64,000 bases of DNA, taken from Gaeumannomyces sp. JS-464. Taxonomy: Eukaryota; Ascomycota; Sordariomycetes; Magnaporthales; Magnaporthaceae. Made by a program: the position numbers and the translations under genes. A model generated the notes under the pieces. It ran no database searches. It saw only the letters and a program-made list of their open reading frames with translations, and had not been told where the DNA came from. Below, in pieces: positions 47,105 to 57,230 of the stretch (the first letter of the stretch is position 1; each line of letters begins with the position of its first letter). The stretch spans positions 5,332,001 through 5,396,000 of the forward strand of contig NGZR01000005.1 in the NCBI GenBank assembly GCA_002197995.1, read 5' to 3'.

Positions 47105-47520
47105 AAGGACCCCACCCGGGAGAGAGAGAGAAAGAAAGTATATTTAACGTTAGCTAGTCGGGATCTACCAGTCCCTGCCTCCCAGGGGGCATATGACGTG
47201 CTAGCGCTACCTAAGCTTAACACGAGGCTATATGTTGCTATCGAGGCGGCTAACAAATTAAACCATAAGGCAAGCCAGCAAAAAAAAAAAAAAAAAAAAA
47301 AAGAAGGCCTACCTAAGGCACACGGTTTTTAGGCCGCATTCCGGCGCTCCTTATTAGTAAGCGGGCAATCGGCAAAAGGGCGAATAAACGCCGGGGCGCT
47401 GTAAGCGCTGCTGTTAGTGGTAGAGGAAAGCAGTCGGCCGGCAAAATGCCGGGAAAGTGCAAGGCCGGGTGTAGGCGGAGAGGATCGCAACGGTCCCCCC
47501 CTAAGCCCGGCCAAAAAAAG
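47105..47520 (-). mobile_element. LINE-2 3' end, reversed copy 2, with a poly(A) insert
   Basis: A second copy of the same 3'UTR directly follows the first in the same orientation and begins with the same CCCCACCCGGGAGAGAGA junction. It is split at 47273-47320 by a small insert containing an A23 run. It diverges from copy 1 after about 47420. Confidence 0.8.
47266..47320 (+). repeat. A23 tract insert with 7-bp duplicated flank
   Basis: TAAGGCA occurs at 47266-47272 and 47314-47320 around AGCCAGC-A23-GAAGGCCTACC. The sister copy at 46850 has an uninterrupted GAAGGCACACGG, so about 48 bp were inserted with a target duplication. Confidence 0.7.
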
Positions 47521-47683
47521 AAAGTTCGGGGGCTGGAGGGCCTAATTCCAACCCTGTATGCTCCTTGTATGTTTATCGCGTGTTAACGATACGCTGCGCG
47601 GTTTGCCAATCGTAGGACGATCGAAGCCGTGCACGATACGGGTGACAAACAAAACCGCTCAGGATTTTAAAAATCTTGCGCGT

Positions 47684-47720
47684 GCGTGCTTAAACAGGCC
47701 ATGGCGTGCTTAAGTAGGCC
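47684..47720 (+). repeat. 17-bp direct repeat, period 20
   Basis: GCGTGCTTAAACAGGCC at 47684-47700 and GCGTGCTTAAGTAGGCC at 47704-47720. Confidence 0.75.
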
Positions 47721-47761
47721 AAACTTGCGCCGTGCGTATCGTTAGGATGCGGTCGACCGAG

Positions 47762-47836
47762 GAGGAGTCGCGAGGATGGTAAGGACGCGAAGTCGCGAAG
47801 ATGGCGAGGACGAGGAGTCGCGAAGATGGCGGGGGA
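47762..47836 (+). repeat. Three 25-bp tandem repeats
   Basis: Units GAGGAGTCGCGAGGATGG.. at 47762, 47787 and 47812. A period of 25 is not a multiple of three, so the overlapping open frames are unlikely to be coding. Confidence 0.75.
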
Positions 47837-47839
47837 CGG

Positions 47840-48190
47840 CGGCGGCCGGGCCGGCTATTCGTCCAATGTGTTCTAACTGCTTGCCGGCCTGCAGTCTTCT
47901 TGTGCGTTCGAGTCGTTCGGCTCGTAAGTTCGCGAGGCGAGGGCGACAAAAGTTAAAAGGCGGTCTGGCTGGTAATGCGCGGAGGTTGGAGCAATCCGAT
48001 TGTCGAAGGTTTCGGCGCGCGCGAGGCGCGCCCTGGGCTGCAGGTGCAGGACCTTCCCAAGCTGGCAGTAGGCACCCCGAAACCATTGCCAGCATTTGCT
48101 GCACCTTTGGTCCAGTTGCGTTGCCGTCGTCGTTGTTGAAAGGAGACGGAGAACGCGGTTCAAAACAAAGCCAAATGGCCTGTTAAAACC
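47840..48190. other. GC-rich stretch without supported gene
   Basis: Frames are open on both strands because of high GC. A forward C..C..C cluster (about 47868-47892) has no further zinc-cluster residues at the right spacing. I see no gene. Confidence 0.4.
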
Positions 48191-48199
48191 TGTTGTGGT

Positions 48200-48242
48200 G
48201 CCCGGTTTATTTTGGTGGCCCGCAACACCAAAATGGCCGGGC
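48200..48242. repeat. Long imperfect hairpin
   Basis: GCCCGG(48200-48205)..TTTTGGTG(48210-48217)..CACCAAAA(48226-48233)..CCGGGC(48237-48242): 14 paired positions with a small internal loop and an 8-nt apical loop. Could be a terminator-like structure or the end of a small element. Confidence 0.75.
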
Positions 48243-48539
48243 TTCCCTAACGGCCACTAACAGTGGGTCCGATGGGAAGAATTTTTCGGGGGAAGGTGTC
48301 ACCCCACCCGGGAGACAGTAGCACATCCCTTATTTTCGGTGCCGAGCTCCAGCAACGTTAGCGATAATGCCGGTAAGCAGCGTAGGGGTAAAAAGCAGGC
48401 CGGCGAAATACGATCTGCTAGCGGTCTCTATGAGATCGTGGTTCCCCAGACAAGCAACTCGCAAGGCAGGGCCGAGGACATTAAACAGGGAAGGAGCGTT
48501 TAAATGCTAGCCACTTTGGTAGATGAACTGGTGCTGTAT

Positions 48540-50049
48540 GATTACCGATGACGTCTGGTCGCAAATCCTCGTGCCTGGAAAGCTAAAGAGCAACCGCTTT
48601 GCAAACATATAGCTTTAAAAGCGTGGCTTAATTTGGGAAAGTACGCAAAAAAAAGTGTTCGCGGCGCAAATACCCGCCGCTTCGTCTTAGGATTCACTTT
48701 TTGCGGGCCTTTTATAAGGTTGTAAGAGTTTAACCGACTAGGCGGAATCGCGTCCGACAAGTTCGACATTAACGAAAATGAGCTGCAGTTTATATCCACG
48801 ATTTTCGGGTTTTTATAAATGAGCAAGGAGGAGTTTAGCTTCGATCCTACAATCGTTAAGGCAAAAGGCCAACGGTTTATTATAATTAACGGGACGGCCG
48901 GATAAAGCGTTTCGTTATCGACGAGCTAATAACGTGTATACCTTACATCGCTGGCCGCGCGACCATTTACTAAAAAGCATATCGGGAAGGAAATCCACAA
49001 ACACAACTCGTAATTAAAAACTCGTGGTAATATGTAAAACGCGACGAAAAAAGGCACTTGTTCCAAAAGGCAACTGAAAAGGGCGTGGTTAACGTGGCCC
49101 GATATTACCGCCGCGAAACTGTTTAAATACGCGGTACAAATGACGATATTCGAAGCAACGTCCTCGGCGGACTGAACATTACAATAGCTACCAACTATCG
49201 GCCGGAGCGCTCGATGCAGCCGCCGAGTACAATCGCGTTTAGGCTTTCGCGGAAAGGCCGCAGCAGCAGCAGCACTGCTGGCAAAAAGCGATCATCCAGC
49301 CAAATTGGCGCCGCCTTCCCCCCAGCAAGCGATCTTCGGCATCCCTAACGAAGGCTAGCGGCGACGTATTATCGAACCGGGTGCACCGGCGTATCGTTTT
49401 CCGTAACTACGGAAAGCTCATTTACAAGGCAAGCTTTCAATCGGCATTTCTCGCAACGCTCGAAGGCACCATCGAAGGACATAAACCTTTGCACGAGGCC
49501 GGTTTCCTATATAGGGACATCTCGATTAACAATCTTATAATTAACGAGGCTTATGATAACCCTTTTTGGCTTTAGTTTTTAATCGACCTGGACCTTGCCG
49601 TGAGAGAGCGACGAGAGGGCTCCTCCGGAGCAAAAGGCAAAACCGGCACGCGGGCTTTCATGGCTATCGGTGCGCTTTTCGGCGAGCAACACTCCTTTAT
49701 GCACGATTTCGAATCATTCTTTTGGGTCCTGTTTTGGATTTGCGTTTACTACAATGGCCTGGACAAAAGCAGAGTAGTTCCACAGTTCGAGATATGGAAC
49801 TATATCGATACGGAGGAGCTGGCCAAGGTGAAACTGGGCACGGTATCTAATAATGAGGTTTTTGACAAAACCATGGCGGAGTTTTTCAGCGAATACTACC
49901 AGCCATTAATTCCTTGGGTAGGTCGGCTGCGAAGAGCGGTGTTTCCAGGTGGTAGGAAATGGAAGCGAGAAAACCAAGGACTATACTCTCGGATGATGAG
50001 TATTTGTGAGGAAGCTGTAAAGGACCTAGAGGTGTTAGCGGAGCGATAG
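48540..50049 (+). pseudogene. FunK1-type fungal protein kinase pseudogene
   Basis: Relic of the FunK1 kinase family. The N-terminal half is readable through stops and frameshifts: RRFVLGFTFCGPFIRL (about 48685), ASDKFDINEN..QFISTI (about 48750), SKEEFSFDPTI (about 48822). The C-terminal half is one frame (49381-50049) broken by a single TAG at 49573-49575. Kinase landmarks: FLYRDISINNLIIN (about 49506; catalytic loop with Tyr for His), FLIDLDLAV (about 49576; metal-binding loop), then KGKTGTRAFMAIGAL (about 49630) and HDFESFFWVLFWIC (about 49700), typical of the family. A serine-rich insert encoding KRS-type residues lies in another frame at 49250-49320. The second half looks nearly intact, so inactivation is mainly N-terminal. 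Confidence 0.82.
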
Positions 50050-50089
50050 CCTCACGGATTAGTGTAGTCCAAAGAGAGTGCGGTGCGGC

Positions 50090-51955
50090 CATCCTGCGGC
50101 ATGACCGACCAGCTGAGGCGTCCGGGGACCGGGGACAAAAACTTCGCGAATCTATCTTGGTTTAATGTATGTATATCTCTTGCTCAGCGCCGTGGCCTGC
50201 GCCGCATTTTCAGCCCCCTTACGCGAGCCACTTTACCTTGCGCGGCGGAAGGAGATGCGTCGGCGCCGCTAATTGGCGGGACTCCCGTGCCGTACCTCTC
50301 GTCGGGGAAGCGCTTGAGCGAAGGCGGGTAGTGTCTCAGCCACCGCCTGACTGTACTTAAAAGCGAGGCACTCGTTGGGCCGGATGGGCGCCTTAAAAGC
50401 TGGCAGGATGTGTTGTGTCGCAAGCGCAACCAGACGTCAGGCAGCGGCTTGCCGCGGCCGCGGGCGACGCGAGTCGTCGCCCAGGACACGATGCTCGGGC
50501 GAGAAGGCGGTCAAGATGCCCCGGGATGCACTTTGTGGCTGACGGCGGTCGTCGAGGGGAGGGCTGAAACGTTGTCCCCGTCCGTGTCTTCGGCGTAGCC
50601 ACATGTAACGGCAAAGAGCGTCTCGACTCTAGGTGGAGTAGCGCGGCGGAGGAAGCAGCGTCGGGTGCTTTAGAAGGCAGGCACCCCACTAGTTCACAGC
50701 TAGGAACATGTGCAGCCCCAATCCCTGCCCGAGTCCTGCCACCCCGTGTGCATGTAGAACTATGCAGTTGTCGGCTTATTGTTATACCGTTTTTTCCGGG
50801 GCGAAGAATCGAGTTAAAATTTCCTAGACCTACAACGCCGCCTTACGTCACATCGCCCAAAAGCGGAGCCGGCTGGGATCGAGTGGACAGAATGAGCGAG
50901 CTGGGACAGAGGGCGCGCCGCCGCCGTGACGCCTTTACCTTAAAACTTGCACCCGTCCGCGAAACGCGACGGCGCGGCGGAGCGCGTCCCACTTCTTTCG
51001 CGGGCAGCGCGCAGGGCTTGGGCCGGCCCGCATCGCGTCCGTGACCCCCACGTTCGGCCCGTCCTGGTATATTGCGAATATGTTTTTGAACACTGAGCAT
51101 TATGTTAGTGGATGTGCAGCTGGATTTAATGAGGAACATTTGGGATACTGTGCTGCCACGCGCTACTCCGCCGTGTCGCGCTCCTCTTCCCAGAGGTAGA
51201 GCGCCAACATTTATTGTTCTGCATGCGGCCCGCGCGCTCGCTCTCGGCGATGCCTCGATTGTGCGCCCGGCCTTAGAAGGATACAAGTCCTCTCGGCGAT
51301 GGCTTGACGGTTTCCGAAGCCTGAAAATGACCCGTTGGGCTCCTTGCGCCGCGATCACTCGAATAGCTTAAGGAGCCGCTGAGTAAGGCCATTGTTACCA
51401 GTTCGCTAGACACTAGAAGGTCGCCGGCGTCTGATTGTATCCTGTGTGGATGTCTGAGTGCTGTCAAGGCTTCGCCGAGAGCGCGGCGACTTTCCTCAAC
51501 CACCCTATCATAAGGATACTGGATCTGCTTGGGGCGCAGAACTGGAAAGAAAAAAGGTTGGCAGCTGGGCCGTCAAGCACCAGCAAATTATGAGGCTGAC
51601 ATGTTCGTACCTTGGGCGTCAGCAGAAGAACCCGAGCCTTGCAAGGCGTTAACGACCTGGCTTGCACTCCCCACGTCGTCCGGGATACACCAGACCTGCC
51701 TCCGACAGCGCCAATGACAGCTCCTGCCACAATGACCTCAGCGACTCCTCCTCCTACAATGACCCCAACCACGAATACCCCAAAGACGCCACGGCCGACG
51801 GCTAGTCAAGCGCACAAATCGGGAACAATTATTTGACCATCATCCACAATCACGCAGGGGCGGATCGGGACAGCTGCCTGACCCGACTCCGCTTCGTCGT
51901 CCCTCGGGAAAACAAGGATCGAGCAGAAAGGGGGTGGAGGGCACGCGAGCGGTCG
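50090..51955. other. GC-rich interval without recognised gene
   Basis: Several overlapping open frames on both strands (up to 171 residues at 50843-51358, minus) but none with motifs I know, and the best ones mirror each other. A Thr/Pro-rich forward stretch (51700-51830) is low complexity. No RIP signature. Confidence 0.4.
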
Positions 51956-51959
51956 ACGC

Positions 51960-52590
51960 TAGCCTTCGTTGGGGATGCCGAACAGGATCGCTTGCTGGGG
52001 GGCAGCGGGGCGCCAATTTGGCTGTATGACCGCTTCTTGCCAGCAGCGCTGCTGCTGCTGTGGCCTCTCCGCGAAGCCCCAGACGGGATTGTACTCGGCG
52101 GCGGCATCGAGCGCTCCGGCCGGTAGTTGGTAGCTGTTGTGATGTCCATCTCGAATCTTTTCCGGCCTCGGGGCGTCCACCAAGCCGACATCCAGCTTCC
52201 GCTCTCCTATTGAGCCCTGGATCGGCTTATTGGGCTGTGCCAGTGGTCTTCGTCGACGTTTTGGGGTCGGCCTATGGTCTTCTGCAAATGCGTCCAGCTT
52301 CGCGAGAATGCCGTCAAATCAGGCCAGCACGTCGCTATCTTTTGCCCCTGCCGGCCATCCGTGCCACCCTTCGCTGCCGAAGGGTGGATTGCTGCCTTCC
52401 GTGCGCTTCTTCAAGACGGCCTCGGACGCTTTATGTAGACCTGCCACGACGGCCCAGGGCAGACGTGGAAAGATATGGCGAAAGGCGCCTCCAAACGAGA
52501 GTTCATCCCTGAGCACCCGGACACCAGGGGTTATCTTCGATTCTGCCACCTGCTTTGATTATTCGTTGTTCCGCTTCGTCTCGGTATGTG
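51960..52590 (-). pseudogene. FunK1 kinase N-terminal fragment with internal deletion
   Basis: Minus strand, 52549 downwards: ITPGVRVLRDELSFGGAF, LPWAVVAGLHKASEAVLKK, NPPFGSEGWHGW, then, after a TGA/frameshift near 52310, FDGILAKLDAFAEDHRPTPK and GERKLDVGLVDAPRP, the FunK1 N-terminal region. Near 52170 the text jumps directly to DITTATNYRPERSMPPPSTI and the Ser/Lys-rich KRSYSQIGAPLPPSKRSCS segment, which in the family lies some 200 residues further on. The fragment then ends. The kinase catalytic lobe is absent. Its 3' half is homologous, inverted, to about 49180-49350 of the other FunK1 pseudogene. Not functional. Confidence 0.8.
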
Positions 52591-53156
52591 ATCCCGAGGA
52601 GGTTCGCATTTTCGGCGTCCCTGGTTACTGCACGGCATCACCAGGTCGTCTGTTCCTTAGTGGCCCGGATCTCGGCCTCCACCGCTGTCCGGACTGCCCC
52701 TACAGTGGCCTTGTGACTTTCGCTTGCCACTCTGGAGGTGTCAATGATGCAGTACTATATAAGGTGTCTGCATCATTGAGGGCTTGATGTCCATGGACGA
52801 TATGGAGGCCACGTTTGCTGGTGAGCTATTTGGAGGTGTTCGTGCCAAACTTTGCTGCTCTGAGGTCCGACTACCGGCAAATGCAAGAGCCATCACGAGT
52901 GTTGTTGAACTACAACAATGCAAGGTACCTACGTAGTGGGCAGGATTGTTGCCGCTGACTAATTACATCGAATGGCTGCGGATGCGAGAATCACGTGATA
53001 TGTCATACGCGTCGCGCAACGCATCTCTTTCTCCAGCTATGCACTTCCAAAGATTCTTTCCCACACTAAGGCAGAATCCGGCAGACATCCTCAAAACCTA
53101 CTCTTCGTCAAACATCATAGATACTTGATTTAAATACTCATAACCTCTGGCTCTAG

Positions 53157-55157
53157 CACAGGCAGTTCTTCCTGGCCCACGATGTCGACCGTACCCGCCC
53201 ACATTCTTGTCGCTATTGCAAGCGGATCGCTATTGTTCGCGATCGCATTGGCAATCACCTGCAAGTAGACTTGAGTTACCAGCAGGTATTGAGGGCATCG
53301 AGCCTTGGTTGCCGTCTCCTCCATGGCCGCATACCTAAACTGTGGTCCTCTCGTTATCGCGGGGAATACCAAAACCTCCGACTCCGTGGATATGTTATGC
53401 CGGATGATGAGGATTCTGGTTTCCTGTGGTTCACATGGACGGGCTTCCAGAGTATAGATTATAGGGAAGAAGGGGAAGATGAGCTGCAGGTATTCGCGTT
53501 GAAGGGTACGTCTATCTCACGGCTATTCCATTACGTCCGATTGAAGGGAGAGGCTAACCTCGTTTAATTCACAGGCAACCCTGCTGGACGCTATATCCGA
53601 AATCGACCACTGAATGCACATCCAGCGTCTGCGCAGACCTTCGCCTGGATGAAGCGGTGCCTTGATTACTGCAGGGAGCATCACGAGAAGTGTCGAAGGA
53701 TTTGGGAATCGCGCCGTTTGTTGGACATGCCACTTCGGCTTCTTGAAGTCGGCACAGTTGACACTCCCGTTGCATATCTAAGGGTAACAAAGCCGGAGGA
53801 GATGGAAAACTATGCCATTCCAAGCTATGCTTGGGGTACCGGCGCATAGGCTCATGCCATCGATGCGATCAAAACGAACCGTGCAAATTTGCACGAAAGG
53901 CTGGAAAAGGGCATGCGGCTTTCAACATTGCCCCGAACTCTCCAAGATTTGATTATAGTGACGCAACAGCTTGGCCTGAGGTATCTTTGGATCGATGCTC
54001 TTTGTATCGTTCAGGATGACCCTGATGAATCTCGCCGAGAGCTGGGGAGAATGGGAGAGATATATCAGCGATCTGAGATCCTCCTCTCTGCAGCGATGGC
54101 TAAGCACAGTGGCCAGGGATTCCTCCAAGCTCGCAACCTCAATCAGGCCTATGGAGCTGTATATGAGCTCCCATACCGACTGAATATCGATGGAGAAGAA
54201 CGAGGTTCTGTCCTTCTCTGTGAAGGATCCCTCTTTAATGTGGAAGAACCTGTCCATACGCGAATATGGACATATCAAGAGCACATACTTGCGCTGCGGA
54301 CGCTGGGTTTTGGTTCGAAGCAAATTCAGTGGGAGTGCGTGGAAAATCACGCTACCGATGGGGGTTCCCTATCAATGGGAAATAGCCCTCCGTTCGTCCG
54401 AAGAGGAAAACTCAAGGCTTCGTTTGCGGCCTCGGATCTTGAGGATTACGAGCGCGACGGCATGTTTATCGACTGGGTAACTGAAGTTGAGGAATATTCC
54501 ACCCGGAATTTCTCCCGCCAGTCCGACCGGCTGCCCGCCTTTGCGGTAGCTACGCGTTTGTTCTCTTACGCGGCAGGATTGCCAGTCTCGGAATGCTGTA
54601 ACGGCCTGTGGAAGTCCGATGCTCATCGACAATTACTGTGGGCCAAGCCTGTGCCAGAGAATCGAGAGGAACGATGTGCACCTTCATGGTCCTGGGCAAC
54701 GTTACCGGGACCGGTGATCTATCCCTGCACATTGGACTGGCAGGATTGCACGCTCAAAAACACGATCTTCACAGGGTCACGCCTCGATGTCAAGGGATTC
54801 TTCCGAAAAGCACACTGGAACGGCCGCTCAGTTAAAGAGCTTTGCAAACAGGAGCCATTCATGTTTTCCAGAGGCATATTGCCTCTCAAAATCATGTGGG
54901 ACGTTGAGCTGTCGGCCCAGCCTGTCTGGCTCCTCGAAGTAGCGTCCAAATATCAGATCTCGAAAAGTCGCGGGCTTGTTCTAGCTCGAGACGCAAGAGG
55001 CGACGGAGCTTTCAACAGATGCGGTTACTTTGAACTAGATCATCTAAGGCTGGACAACCTGGACTTGGACCCAGTAGTTCGGCGACGACTATTGGAGTTA
55101 CTGGATGTGCCTAATTGGATTCAGCAAGGGGACTATGGGTATATTTCCATCACATAG
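53157..55157 (+). pseudogene. HET-domain (heterokaryon incompatibility) gene with one in-frame TAG
   Basis: HET proteins trigger cell death on non-self fusion. Exon text from 53157 reads PHSCRYCKRI..LGCRLLHGR, the CxxC/GC pattern of HET N-termini. An intron 53506-53574 (GTACGT..GCTAAC..CACAG, 69 bp) joins frames cleanly (phase 1) to NPAGRYIRNRPLNAHP..FAWMKRCLDYC. The HET core follows: YAIPSYAWGTGA, then TAG (53847-53849, probably from CAG), then AHAID..LHERLEKG, LPRTLQDLIIVTQQLGLRYLWIDALCIVQDD, GRMGEIYQRSEILLSA, VHTRIWTYQEHIL, all well preserved, to CAPSWSWATL and a normal end. After the TAG, 422 residues are open. No ATG lies between the upstream TAG at 53154 and 53271, so the start is missing or in an unplaced upstream exon (an acceptor-like CACAG ends at 53162). 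Confidence 0.85.
53506..53574 (+). other. Predicted 69-bp spliceosomal intron in the HET gene
   Basis: Donor GTACGT at 53506, branch-like GCTAAC at 53553-53558, acceptor CACAG ending 53574. Removing it links the CxxC exon to the HET core in frame and bypasses the TAA that ends the first frame at 53567. Size and motifs are typical of filamentous fungi. Confidence 0.75.
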
Positions 55158-55159
55158 CA

Positions 55160-57230
55160 CTTACTATCGGCGAAGAATCGCTTCCGAGAAAATGGACTTT
55201 TCCTACCATTTGGGTCCCCACGCAATAATGTATCGCCAAGCATGGAGCGCACGCAGCATTGGACAAGCCGAGTCTTTCGCCTATACATAATCAATAGATC
55301 TAAGGCTGTCCAAGCAACGAGCGACCAAACTACCAAGCAAATAATAGCTTACTATAGATGATAGCAAAGATAGAACAGCGAACAAGGCTTTCCCATACAG
55401 TATCTCAAATCTATCCCAAGGTGTTCTCGCCGGGCGACCAACTCTCTGTCATCACACTGTCTGTGACAAATGCGGCATTCCCCCGAGACTGGAGACAAGA
55501 TGCCTTGATTGAACCAAATATAGTACAACTCCGCCCTCATTGTCGGCGATAAGCCGCTGGCGCTGCGCTTACGAGTTCGTGCCCACACAAGGCTGCATTA
55601 TCAAAGGTCATCTAGGCAAAGCTCACCGCAAATTACACAGAGCGATGACGACAAGGACGCCTTTTGGCTCGCCCAGGTAGGTGCATTTTGCTACGGGCAA
55701 CTTTACCCGGGCGCAGTTACCCGCTGCCTGATTAAGCAAGGCCTGTTCGACGAGGCGCTCGCCGTCCTAGGCGACCGGAACCCCACAAACTGATACCGAC
55801 CGCGGGAGCGGGGGCGATGGGGCCGGGGGTTCAGCGGCAGCGGCAGCGATGCATCGCGCCCATCGCCAACCGCTTCTGCTCGTGATTCGACATATGAAGC
55901 CTGCTCGGCGGTCGGGGGAGAAGGAAGCGAATGGCCTCCACCGGCGCCAACCAGCCCGATCGGCATGTGGTTGGGAGCATGATTTCCTGATGTGCCACGT
56001 CCGCCACGTCCGCCACGTCCACCACGAGATCTATTTGTGGGCTGGCCTAGGAACGCCACTGGCCACTCTGGTGGAGTTGAATGCGTATGCAAGGCCCAGG
56101 ATCAGAGCAGCTATGTTGCTAGTCAACGGATTTGGAAACTGGCATGCAACCTGATGATGCGGCATCCGGCAGGTGTAGTCGGCAAGTGGAAAGCTCATCC
56201 GAGGCCTCCTCTGTGGCGGTAGCGGTGGCGGCCGAGTCCCCGCAAAGCAGCAAGGTCTAACCAGCTGGCAGCTCTTATTCGCTCCCTGGCCAGTGAAAGG
56301 TGGCAGACTGCAGCCTTTTTTCGCCCCGGATGCATCATCCTTATATCTCCGTTTGCGCCAGAGTGCGCATTAAACCTGGTATAAAAACTAGGAGACCAGC
56401 CTCGTCAGGCAAAACTCGTACCCATATGTACTGCCTGGCATCGGGCTCATCATTAAGGGCCACTTTGGGTAACAAATCGGGCGTTCGCTACTGATGACAA
56501 GACAGGGGGACGTTAAGCGGTGTATCCGCAAATCTTTGGTGGCAGCACTTTGCACAATGATGTGACAATAACGGGGCGCTGCCAATGTATCACTCCGCGT
56601 GCCTGGCAGCCAACCATTCCAGCACACCCGGCTATCGGGAGTAGGCGGGGACCGGTATTCGTTCAGGGGATAACCCAGTCACACCCTGCACAAAGTACAA
56701 TTCTGCAGTTGAGTTCAAGTGGCTCTGGGATCTACCATAACCTGTTCGCACAATGGCCGAGCGACACGAAAGAAAAAGAAAAAAAGAAAGCGTTAAACAG
56801 GAAGCTCCCCGCCGGAAGGCCCATGCCGTGCCCTCGGCACTTCCCACGTGCGCCACCACATTTGTAACACCGAAACCCCGAAACAAAAGAGAGATGGATG
56901 CCTGAAATCCCTCCGCTGTTCCAGCCGCCCCAGCTCGAGGCACTCCTCCTCTAAGCAGAGCCCCCACAGTTCACTAAAAACATCGCCATTAGTCCGTAAG
57001 GACCATCTTTCGCCTCCAATGCTCGCGCCATGGGTCGGCACTGCGGTCCTGGGCCTGCTAGTTGCTCAAATCGTGGCAGATTATAGCGGCATTGGCAGTC
57101 TGTTTTTGCAGGTGGGTGTGTCGGAAATTCGTTTGCTCGCTGTTGCCCTAGATAGCACGTACCTACGGCTGCAGGCATAGGCTCGGCGAAACTATTGATT
57201 CCATGTCGAATCGACGCACCACGATCGAGA
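55160..57230. other. Interval without recognised gene
   Basis: Short open frames only. A forward stretch near 55640-55790 (AFCYGQLYPGAVTRCLIKQGLF-like text) may be a gene or gag remnant but is too short to assign. A purine-rich AAAGAAAAAG patch lies at about 56770. Confidence 0.35.
55990..56024. repeat. 9-bp minisatellite (CCACGTCCG)
   Basis: About four units of a CCACGTCCG-like 9-mer. On the minus strand it encodes a GGR repeat within a weak open frame (55703-56092) that I do not support as a gene. Confidence 0.6.

Noticed and set aside
46528..47332. Large overlapping frames (242 residues minus, 182 residues plus) with repeated text
   Set aside because: The repetition is the two reversed LINE-2 3'UTR copies; neither strand is coding.
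47776..48186. Possible zinc-cluster transcription factor (C..C..C near 47870)
   Set aside because: Too few cysteines at Zn2Cys6 spacing, and part of the frame is built from 25-bp tandem repeats that shift frame.
50843..51358. 171-residue minus frame as a gene
   Set aside because: No motif, a mirrored open frame on the other strand, and GC-rich composition favouring chance frames.
55703..56092. Minus-strand 129-residue GGR-rich frame as an RNA-binding protein
   Set aside because: The GGR tract is a four-unit 9-bp minisatellite; the rest is low complexity with no RGG-protein domain.
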